This document shows, one piece after another, positions 5,020-10,120 of a stretch of 10,120 nucleotides of DNA. Numbering within the stretch: position 1 is the stretch's first letter; each line of letters starts with the position of its first letter. Origin of the DNA: Holophagales bacterium UBA5704 (GTDB lineage Bacteria; Acidobacteriota; Thermoanaerobaculia; Multivoradales; UBA5704); assembly GCA_002420005.1 (NCBI GenBank), contig DIHE01000156.1:103859-113978 (forward strand), in the 5' to 3' direction. Both the position numbers and the translations under genes were made by a program. A model generated the notes under the pieces. The model did not search any database, was not told the DNA's origin, and saw nothing but the letters and a program-made list of their open reading frames with translations.

Positions 5020-5693
5020 GGCGCGGTCTCCTCGCGCAGCACGTAGCCGACGCCGGGAACCGCGTGGATCAAGCGCCCCTCGCCGGTTTCGATCTTGCGC
5101 CGCAGGCGGGCGACGATGACGTCGATGGTGTTGCTGCGCGCTTCGTAGGCCTCGTCCCAGACGTGCTCGGCGATCCGCCCGCGCGACAGCACGACCCCGG
5201 GGTGGAGCATGAAGTATTCGAGCAGCGAAAGCTCCTTCTGGGTGAGGTCGAGCCGTTCGCCCGCCCGCTCCACCCGCCGGCCGTCGCGGTCCAGGGTCAG
5301 GCCGGCGAAAGTGAGCACGCTGCGCGGCGGCGCGGCGCGGCGCCGCAGCAACGCCCGCACCCGCGCCAGGACCTCCTCGAAGGCGAACGGCTTGGTCAGG
5401 TAGTCGTCGGCCCCGGCGTTCAACCCTTCGACCTTCTCTTCCACCAGGTCGCGGGCGGTGAGGATGAGCACCGGCGCGTCGAACCCGTCGTGGCGCCAGC
5501 TCCGCAAGAGGTCGGTGCCGGAGCCGTCCGGCAGGCCCAGGTCGAGCAGGACGAGGTCATAGCCGGTGGCGGCCAGGCACTCTCCCGCCGCCGCCGCAGA
5601 AGGGGCACAGTCCACGGCGAATCCTTCCTCGCGCAACCCACGGGCGAGGCGCTCGGCGAGTCGGCGTTCGTCTTCCACGAGAAGCAGCCGCAT
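5016..5693 (-). CDS. OmpR/PhoB-family response regulator
   Basis: 225 residues from ATG at 5693. The receiver domain begins directly with MRLLLVEDE: acidic pair Glu7/Asp8, phosphoacceptor Asp51 in LVLLDLGLPDGSG, switch Thr79 in ILTA, Lys101 in KPF. The winged helix-turn-helix runs from about 125 to 222, with LTQKELSLLEY, a recognition segment SNTIDVIVARLRRKI and the closing HAVPGVGYVLR. It is most like the QseB/PmrA/IrlR branch. An upstream in-frame ATG at 5738 would add 15 residues (MNRSGLRRS...) unlike any receiver start and would lie inside the operator, so it is not preferred. No ribosome site precedes 5693. A TATAGT box 7 bases upstream suggests a leaderless transcript. First gene of the regulator-kinase-larE-larB operon. 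Confidence 0.92.
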   Translation of the reverse strand: MRLLLVEDERRLAERLARGLREEGFAVDCAPSAAAAGECLAATGYDLVLLDLGLPDGSGTDLLRSWRHDGFDAPVLILTARDLVEEKVEGLNAGADDYLTKPFAFEEVLARVRALLRRRAAPPRSVLTFAGLTLDRDGRRVERAGERLDLTQKELSLLEYFMLHPGVVLSRGRIAEHVWDEAYEARSNTIDVIVARLRRKIETGEGRLIHAVPGVGYVLREETAP

Positions 5694-5700
5694 GCCGGCC

Positions 5701-5706
5701 ACTATA
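5701..5706 (-). promoter_or_regulatory. Candidate -10 box of the regulator/lar operon
   Basis: Read on the minus strand this is TATAGT, 5 of 6 to the consensus, in otherwise very GC-rich DNA. It ends 7 bases before the regulator ATG, so the transcript would begin at or next to the start codon. At the -35 position (about 5724-5729) the sequence is TCCGGC, a poor match, which is expected of an activator-dependent promoter. Confidence 0.5.
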
Positions 5707-5707
5707 T

Positions 5708-5720
5708 CGCCGCTGCGGCG
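5708..5720. promoter_or_regulatory. Perfect inverted repeat in the promoter spacer
   Basis: CGCCGC-T-GCGGCG, six paired bases on each side of a single T. It fills most of the spacer between the -10 box and the -35 position of the minus-strand promoter. Such a site could bind a second, dimeric regulator that blocks polymerase, or it may be a chance GC palindrome. Its GCC/GGC arms resemble those of the 1717-1957 array units. Confidence 0.35.
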
Positions 5721-5732
5721 CAAGCCGGACCT

Positions 5733-5749
5733 GTTCATCGTGCGTTCAT
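5733..5749. promoter_or_regulatory. Tandem operator GTTCAT-N5-GTTCAT for the response regulator
   Basis: GTTCAT occurs at 5733-5738 and again at 5744-5749, an exact hexamer repeated at 11-bp spacing, about one helical turn. OmpR/PhoB-family regulators bind as head-to-tail dimers to 6-7 base repeats separated by 4-5 bases, and QseB/PmrA-type boxes have this form. The site lies in the 93-bp divergent region between the regulator gene and yceI. It is 11 bases upstream of a weak TAACCT (5761-5766) that could be the yceI -10 box, where an activator would replace a missing -35. Binding is inferred, not shown. Confidence 0.65.
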
Positions 5750-5774
5750 GACCGGCCCGCTAACCTCGGCGGCG

Positions 5775-5780
5775 AAGGAG
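5775..5780 (+). promoter_or_regulatory. Ribosome-binding site of the yceI gene
   Basis: AAGGAG, ending 6 bases before ATG at 5787. It fixes the start of the YceI protein directly before its signal peptide, rather than any of the many in-frame codons upstream. Confidence 0.85.
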
Positions 5781-5786
5781 ATATCC

Positions 5787-6395
5787 ATGAGCCCTGCACA
5801 GCGAGCCCTCTTCGTTTTCCTCCTCCTCGCCTCCCTGGCCGGCGCCTCCGCCCAAGCCGAGCCGCACGTCTTCGTCCTCGATCCGGCCGCCTCCAGGATC
5901 ACCTTCACGCTCGAAGCGACCGGCCATGACGTGGAAGGGACGATGGCGGTCCAGTCCGGCCGCATCACTTTCGATGCCGCCAACGGCGCCGCGTCCGGCG
6001 AGATCGTCCTCGATTTGAAGAGCGCCCAGACCGGCAGCGACGGCCGGGACAAGGACATGCACCAGAAGGTCCTGGAAACCGGGAAGTTTCCGGTCGCCAC
6101 GCTCCGGCTGGAGAAGCTCCGCGGCACCGTGGCGCCCTCCGGACCCTCGCAGGTCACGCTCGAGGGAGTGCTTTCGTTCCATGGCGGCGACCACAAGGTG
6201 AGCCTGCCGGCGAAGATCGACGTCCAGAACGGCCGCGCCAAGGCCGAGACCTCCCTCCAGATCCCCTACGTACAGTGGGGGCTCCACGATCCCAGCATCA
6301 TGATCCTGCGGGTCGGCAAGGTGGTCGACGTCAAGGTGCATGCGGAGGGGAGCGTCGAGGCCGCGGCCGGCGCGCCGGCCGGGAAAGAGCGGTAA
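5787..6395 (+). CDS. YceI-family secreted isoprenoid-binding protein
   Basis: 202 residues. Residues 1-24 are a signal peptide: MSPAQR, a hydrophobic FVFLLLASLAG core, then cleavage after ASAQA. The mature part is a YceI-type lipocalin-like barrel: FVLDPAASRITFTLEATGHDVEGT (start of strands one and two), LDLKSAQTGSDGRDKDMHQKVL with the typical S..TG...RD..M signature, GKFPVATLRLEKL, then LEGVLSFHGGDHKVSLPAKI and the terminal PYVQWGLHDPSIMILRVGKVVDVKV. Family members bind long polyprenyl chains in the barrel and are periplasmic; their physiological role is often unclear. Here the next gene, 4 bases on, makes polyprenyl diphosphates, which supports an isoprenoid cargo. First gene of the divergent operon, behind the tandem operator. 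The C-terminal tail (AAAGAPAGKER) is low-complexity. Confidence 0.9.
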   Translation: MSPAQRALFVFLLLASLAGASAQAEPHVFVLDPAASRITFTLEATGHDVEGTMAVQSGRITFDAANGAASGEIVLDLKSAQTGSDGRDKDMHQKVLETGKFPVATLRLEKLRGTVAPSGPSQVTLEGVLSFHGGDHKVSLPAKIDVQNGRAKAETSLQIPYVQWGLHDPSIMILRVGKVVDVKVHAEGSVEAAAGAPAGKER

Positions 6396-6399
6396 CGCC

Positions 6400-7344
6400 A
6401 TGCGGAGCAACGGTCCCCGTCTGCTGCCGGCGCGCGAGGCGTATCGGGTCCGCCAGGCCTTCACCACCCTGCTGCCGCTCGCGGGCTGCCGCGACGGCCG
6501 GCTGCGGGCGGTCGTGGCGGACGTCCTCGACCATCCGGGAAGTCTCGCCCGGGCGCAACTGGCCTACGGCCTGGGGGTGCGGCGGGGCCTGCCCGCCGAG
6601 CGCGCTCTGAAGCTCGCGGTGGCGGTGGAGTACTTCCATTCCGCTTCGTTGATCTTCGACGACATGCCGAGCATGGACGACGCCGCAGAGCGCCGCGGCC
6701 GGCCCTGCCCGCACGTGGCGCACGGCGAGGCCGCGGCCACCCTGGGCGCCCTGGGGCTCATCACCCGCGCCTATGCCCTGCTCTGGGAGGCGATCGACCG
6801 CGGCCCGCTCCCGCGGCGCAGCGCGGCGGCGGCCCTGGTCGACGAGTGCCTGGGCATCGCCGGCATCCTCGACGGCCAGGCGCGGGACGTCCATTTCCAC
6901 CGCGCAGGGACCAGCCTCCAGGAGGCGGCCGAGGTGGCGATGGCGAAGACGGTGCCGCTCATCCGTCTCGCCCTGGTGCTCCCCGCCCTGGTGGCCGGAG
7001 TCGGCCCGGAAGCGCTGAACCGCCTGGAACGCCTGGCGGAGGCCTGGGGTCTCGCCTATCAGATCCTCGACGACTTCAAGGACCGCCTGCTGGCGAGCGA
7101 GGAGTCGGGCAAGACCGCGGGCCGCGACGCCGGCCTCGGCCGGCCGAACCTGCCGGATCTGGCGGGTCCCCGTCCGGCGTTCGACCGCCTGGAAGACCTG
7201 CTCAGCGAAACCCGCCGGCTGCTCGCCGCCCTGGCGGCGGACGGCGGTGCGGAGAGCTGGGCTCCGCTCGACCGGCTGCAAGGGTTTCTCGAAGCCGAGG
7301 TGCAGGACGTGGCCGGCCGGCTGGCGGAGCGGGAGGCGGCTTGA
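6400..7344 (+). CDS. Polyprenyl diphosphate synthase, GGPP-synthase (CrtE/IdsA) type
   Basis: 314 residues from ATG at 6400, 4 bases after the yceI stop. It condenses isopentenyl diphosphate with an allylic diphosphate in the cytoplasm. The all-helical prenyl synthase motifs are present: first Asp-rich motif DDMPSMD (87-93, the 4-residue-gap bacterial form), RRGRP (98-102), DGQARD (158-163), AKT (182-184), second Asp-rich motif DDFKD (224-228), and GKTAGRDAGLGRPNL (237-250) in place of the usual Lys-containing loop. The surrounding block HSASLIFDDMPSMDD closely recalls CrtE. The fifth residue before the first motif is Ala82, small, where farnesyl synthases of this type carry Tyr or Phe; this predicts a product longer than C15, most likely C20. 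No carotenoid genes are in view. Prenyl chains for quinones, lipids or cargo for YceI are open alternatives. Confidence 0.88.
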   Translation: MRSNGPRLLPAREAYRVRQAFTTLLPLAGCRDGRLRAVVADVLDHPGSLARAQLAYGLGVRRGLPAERALKLAVAVEYFHSASLIFDDMPSMDDAAERRGRPCPHVAHGEAAATLGALGLITRAYALLWEAIDRGPLPRRSAAAALVDECLGIAGILDGQARDVHFHRAGTSLQEAAEVAMAKTVPLIRLALVLPALVAGVGPEALNRLERLAEAWGLAYQILDDFKDRLLASEESGKTAGRDAGLGRPNLPDLAGPRPAFDRLEDLLSETRRLLAALAADGGAESWAPLDRLQGFLEAEVQDVAGRLAEREAA

Positions 7345-8597
7345 CCGCCATCGAGCGGGCGACGGTGCATGCCTTCGCCTGGCTCGGCGTGGCGTGCACG
7401 GTGGGCCTGCTGCTGGCGGTGCTGTTGCTCGCTCCGCGGGCCGGCGCCGTGCTCGGGCCTCTGACCTACGGCCGCTGGATGCCGGTTCACCTCAACCTCG
7501 TGCTCTACGGATGGCTGGCGCTGCCGCTGGTCGCCTTGCTGCTGCGGGCGTTCCTGCCGGAGGACGGGTGGGGCGGAGGGACCGCGGTTCAGACGTGGTC
7601 GGCGAGCCTGGGGGTGGGGGCGGCCGCCTGGCTCGCGGGGCAGTCGAGCGGCAAGCCGTTTCTCGATTGGGACGGCGTGGCGCGCGTCCTGTTCCTCGCC
7701 AATCTGCTCTTCCTGGCCGGTGTGCTCGCAGCCGGGCTGGTCCGCCGCCGGCGCGCCGGAGAGGCCCGGCGGCCAGGGCTGTGGACGCTCTGGGGCGCGC
7801 TGCTCACCGTGCCGGCCGCCCTCGCCTTCGCCACCTCACCCGGCACCTATCCGCCGGTCAATCCCGCCACCGGCGGCCCGACCGGCGCGAGCCTTCTGGG
7901 CTCCACGCTCTGCGTCATCGCGCTCTTCGCGGGGACGCCGTGGCTGCTGGGGCTGTCCCCCTCCCGACCTCAGAGAGGGGGCCGGGGGGTGAGGCTCTTC
8001 GGCGCGCTGGCCCTGCATGCGGCGTTTTTCGCGGCGGTGAGCCGAGGCGAGCCTTCGCACCGCGAGCCGTTGCAGATCGCGGCGGTGGCGACGCTGCTCG
8101 TCTGGGCCTGGCTCTTGCCGCGCTGGCTCGGCGGCTTCGCCTGGCCGGCGGAAAGCCGACCCTGGCTCCTCGCCTTCCTCGCCTGGGGTGGTCTCCTGCT
8201 CGCCACGGCGGTCCCCATGTTTCTGCCCGGCCTGCTCGACCGGATCAAGTTCACCAATGCCCTGGTCGGGCATGCCCACCTGGCGATGGCCGGGATGGCG
8301 ACGAGCTTCGCCGCCTTGCTGCTCGCCGTGCTCAACCAGGAGACGCGCCTGGCCGGCGTGCTCGGCGACCGGATCGGTTTCGCGCTGTGGCATACGGGCA
8401 ACGGCGTCCATGTCACCGCACTCGCCGCCGCCGGAGCGCTGGAGGCGGTCGATCCGGGGATCGTGTTCCGGGGCGACTGGCCGATCACCGCACTGTACAG
8501 CCTGCGCGCCGCCGCCGGAGCCGCGATGCTCACCGCGGCCGGGCGCTGGATCGTCCGTTCCAGCGGGAGACTGAAAGCGAGGAGGAACACCGCATGA
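7341..8597 (+). CDS. CcoN-like haem-copper-oxidase subunit I homologue without copper-B site
   Basis: 418 residues, about 12 membrane helices. The start is TTG at 7341, overlapping the synthase stop (TTGA), with GGAGG at 7332-7336. The order of blocks follows cbb3 oxidase CcoN. YGRWMPVHLNLVLYGW (43-58) matches the helix with the low-spin-haem His (here His50). SGKPFLDWDG (103-112) matches the EYAELEWP loop. VGHAHLAMAG (309-318) matches the helix with paired haem histidines (His311, His313). The helix that should carry the copper ligand and WYGHN is instead PPVNPATGGPTGASLLG, with no His. In place of the HHLHYT helix only His240 remains. It probably binds haem but cannot reduce oxygen in the usual way. 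A palindromic insertion at 7957-7981 adds the loop SPSRPQRGGRG. Role unknown; perhaps a quinol/cytochrome b or sensor. Confidence 0.7.
   Translation: MTAIERATVHAFAWLGVACTVGLLLAVLLLAPRAGAVLGPLTYGRWMPVHLNLVLYGWLALPLVALLLRAFLPEDGWGGGTAVQTWSASLGVGAAAWLAGQSSGKPFLDWDGVARVLFLANLLFLAGVLAAGLVRRRRAGEARRPGLWTLWGALLTVPAALAFATSPGTYPPVNPATGGPTGASLLGSTLCVIALFAGTPWLLGLSPSRPQRGGRGVRLFGALALHAAFFAAVSRGEPSHREPLQIAAVATLLVWAWLLPRWLGGFAWPAESRPWLLAFLAWGGLLLATAVPMFLPGLLDRIKFTNALVGHAHLAMAGMATSFAALLLAVLNQETRLAGVLGDRIGFALWHTGNGVHVTALAAAGALEAVDPGIVFRGDWPITALYSLRAAAGAAMLTAAGRWIVRSSGRLKARRNTA
7957..7993 (+). repeat. Intragenic palindromic repeat inside the CcoN-like gene
   Basis: CCCCCTC (7957-7963) pairs perfectly with GAGGGGG (7975-7981) around an 11-base loop, followed by CCGGGGGGTGAG. 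This form, a CCCTC-loop-GAGGG hairpin followed by a G-rich GTGAGG tail, is a familiar palindromic repeat in many high-GC genomes. Here it is in frame and encodes LSPSRPQRGGRGVR in a loop between two membrane helices (residues about 205-218), so it does not break the protein. Confidence 0.65.
8581..8585 (+). promoter_or_regulatory. Ribosome-binding site for the four-helix protein
   Basis: GGAGG within GCGAGGAGG, 8 bases before ATG at 8594. It lies within the end of the preceding gene and supports the ATGA overlap start. Confidence 0.7.
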
Positions 8598-8998
8598 AGA
8601 ACCGTGGTCCTGTGCTGTTCTGCCTGCTCGCCGGCGGTGGAGACACCGCCACCGGCGTGCTTCTCCTCGCCGCTCCCCGCTTCGTGCTGCACCTGCTCGG
8701 CATTCCGGCACCGGAGGGCGATCCGGTCCTGCTGCGCTTCGTCGGCGTGTTCGTGGGCTGCGTGGGGCTCTGCTATCTGTACCCCTGGCTGCTGGGTGGA
8801 CGCAGGCGGAGCCACCGCTTGACGGCGGCGATCGAGATGACGGCGGGCGTCCGCCTCGCCGTCGCCCTGTTTCTCGCCTTTGCCGTGATGTTCAGCCGGC
8901 TCGACCTCCCCTGGGCGACGGTGGGTGCCTACGACGCGCTCGTCGCCACGGCCCAGGTCGGGCTGCTGCTGCGAGGATTCTTCGGCGATGGGACCTGA
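8594..8998 (+). CDS. Small four-helix membrane protein, unrecognised
   Basis: 134 residues. The ATG overlaps the previous stop by 4 bases. Four hydrophobic stretches are seen (about 7-29, 46-66, 79-100, 109-128), separated by short loops. The second loop is very basic (GGRRRSHR), which places it on the cytoplasmic side. No signal peptide, cofactor motif or catalytic residues are seen. The size and four-helix layout recall DoxX-like and similar small integral proteins, but I see no motif that decides it. Its place between the CcoN-like protein and the transporter, in a translationally coupled operon, suggests it works with one of them in the membrane. Function unknown. Confidence 0.75.
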   Translation: MKNRGPVLFCLLAGGGDTATGVLLLAAPRFVLHLLGIPAPEGDPVLLRFVGVFVGCVGLCYLYPWLLGGRRRSHRLTAAIEMTAGVRLAVALFLAFAVMFSRLDLPWATVGAYDALVATAQVGLLLRGFFGDGT

Positions 8999-10120
8999 GC
9001 CCCCGCGCAACCGCCCGCCGTTCTGGCGCCACGCCTGGCGCGGTCTGCCGGCGATCGCAGCCACCTACGTGGCCTTCCTCCTCTTCGCCCAGTTCGGGTT
9101 TCTCCGCCAGGTGCAGGGCGATCTCGCGCACGACGCGGCGCGGGTGCAGGCGGTCCTGGCGGCGATGGGGATCGCCGGCCTGGCCACGAGCCTCGGGACC
9201 GCCTGGCTGCTGGGCCGCCACCCGGCCTTGCGGCTGGTGCGCCTCGGCCTCGCGGCCGTGGCCGCCGTGGCGGCGGTGTCCGCGGTCTGCCATGGCTTCG
9301 TCGCGCTCCTCGCGATCTCCGCAGCCATCGGTGCCTCGATCGGTCTGCTCACCGTCGCCCTGGCCACGGCTCTCCCCGACCTCGCCCCGCGGCATGCCCT
9401 CGGCCGAACCGCCGGCCTCGGCACCGGGATCGCCTATTTCGTCAGCAACATCCCGGTGCTGTTCGAGGCGGTCCCTCACGTGCGGGCACTGTTTCCGGCC
9501 GGTCTCGCGCTCCTCGCGCTCGCCCTGCTCCCCTCCCGCACCGGGGAGCCGGGAGAGAGAACGGCGGAGCGGCGGGCTCCCGGGCTCACCGCCCTCGTGG
9601 TGATCTTCCTGGTGCTCGTGTGGCTCGACTCGGCCGCGTTCGCCATCGTGCAGGCGAACCCGGACCTCAAAGCACAGACCTGGGGGAGCGCCGGGCAGAA
9701 GCTGCTCCAGGGGAGCATCCACCTGGTCGCCGCGGTGGGCGCCGGAGCGCTCCTCGACGCCGGCTTCGCCCTCGCCGTACCCCTCGCCGCGTGGGGACTG
9801 TTCGCCCTCGCCTTCCCTCTCCTCCAAGCTGGCGGCCCGGCAGCCGTGCTGGCCGGACCGCTCTACGCCGTCGGCATCTCGCTCTATTCGACCGCCCTGG
9901 TGGTGCTGCCCACCTGGGGCACCGTCACCGCACCGGCGCCGCGCCGGCGGGCCGGCCTGCTCTACGGCCTCGCCGGGTGGATCGGCTCGGCCCTGGGCGT
10001 CGGGATGGCCCAGGACCTCGGCCGCATCCCCGGCTGGTTCCTGCTCGCCACCGGAGCCGCCCTGGCCGCGGTCCTTCTCCCGCGTCTCTTCAGAAAGGGT
10101 GGGGGCGCCCTCTCCCGCTT
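8988..10120 (+). CDS. MFS-like multi-pass transporter, partial (runs off the window)
   Basis: An open frame from ATG at 8988 with no stop, giving 377 residues up to the window edge. It overlaps the four-helix gene by 11 bases, with GAGGA at 8973-8977 upstream. About 12 membrane helices are visible. Six run from residue 20 to about 182, ending with GLGTGIAYFVSNIP (143-156), a Gly-rich helix of the kind seen in helix 5 of major facilitator proteins. A central hydrophilic loop follows (183-198, RTGEPGERTAERR), then six more from about 200 to 365. This is the two-bundle layout of the MFS. The usual GxxxDRxGRR loop signature between helices 2 and 3 is not seen (only LLGRHPALRLVR), so it is an unusual member and its substrate cannot be named. 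Because the last visible residues already follow helix 12, only a short tail is likely to be missing. Confidence 0.7.
   Translation, partial: MGPEPPRNRPPFWRHAWRGLPAIAATYVAFLLFAQFGFLRQVQGDLAHDAARVQAVLAAMGIAGLATSLGTAWLLGRHPALRLVRLGLAAVAAVAAVSAVCHGFVALLAISAAIGASIGLLTVALATALPDLAPRHALGRTAGLGTGIAYFVSNIPVLFEAVPHVRALFPAGLALLALALLPSRTGEPGERTAERRAPGLTALVVIFLVLVWLDSAAFAIVQANPDLKAQTWGSAGQKLLQGSIHLVAAVGAGALLDAGFALAVPLAAWGLFALAFPLLQAGGPAAVLAGPLYAVGISLYSTALVVLPTWGTVTAPAPRRRAGLLYGLAGWIGSALGVGMAQDLGRIPGWFLLATGAALAAVLLPRLFRKGGGALSR

Noticed and set aside
5016..5738. Regulator start at 5738 (15 residues longer)
   Set aside because: The receiver domain begins exactly at MRLLLVEDE (5693). The extension is unlike the family and would overlap the operator and promoter.
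6846..7340. Upstream extension of the CcoN-like frame
   Set aside because: This part lies within the prenyl synthase gene in another frame and is Arg/Pro/Gly-rich. TTG at 7341 with GGAGG upstream and a TTGA overlap is the sensible start.
7970..9064. Minus-strand open frames opposite the CcoN-like, four-helix and transporter genes
   Set aside because: Gln/Glu/Arg/Gly-rich shadows of membrane protein genes, with no domain signature.
1..10120. tRNA, rRNA, riboswitch or phage integrase sites
   Set aside because: No cloverleaf, rRNA motif, metabolite-riboswitch core or integrase gene was recognised by reading. A covariance-model search could not be run.

Overview
The window is high-GC bacterial DNA (about 70% by eye), with tightly packed operons and GTG/TTG starts. 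The organism is not certain from sequence alone. Gene content (YceI subgroup, LarB/LarE, a CcoN-like membrane protein, a PIN/RHH toxin-antitoxin pair) and the hairpin repeats with an ACCCGGG...CCCGGGT stem would suit a high-GC environmental lineage such as Acidobacteriota. That placement is inference.

Layout. 1-121 is the last 39 codons of an acetyl-CoA synthetase gene (+). 122-994 has no intact recognisable gene. It holds two direct copies and one inverted copy of a multi-hairpin repeat, a short ORF that starts with a signal peptide and then stops, and a broken HicB-like antitoxin. 995-1656 is a PIN-toxin/RHH-antitoxin pair with lower GC than its surroundings. 1717-1957, between convergent genes, is a remarkable array of ten 12-bp GC-rich palindromes on a 21-bp period. 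It is built from two copies of a 125-bp block.

2043-5693 is a minus-strand operon: response regulator, histidine kinase, larE, larB. Two of its three junctions are 4-base stop/start overlaps. It joins a QseBC-like two-component system to two nickel-pincer-cofactor genes; larA and larC are not in view. This LarE carries CxxC plus the usual active-site Cys, which suggests an iron-sulfur type rather than the sacrificial-cysteine type.

5787 to the window end is a divergent plus-strand operon: a secreted YceI isoprenoid-binding protein, a GGPP-type polyprenyl synthase, a CcoN-like multi-pass protein that keeps likely haem histidines but lacks the copper-B motif, a small four-helix membrane protein, and an MFS-like transporter cut by the window end. 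The 93-bp divergent region carries a perfect tandem repeat, GTTCAT-N5-GTTCAT, in the geometry OmpR/PhoB-type regulators bind. The two-component system therefore probably controls its own operon and the YceI/prenyl/cytochrome-like operon. Making a polyprenyl diphosphate, binding it (YceI) and a membrane haem protein suggest an envelope or quinone-linked redox adaptation; this is a hypothesis, not shown by the sequence.
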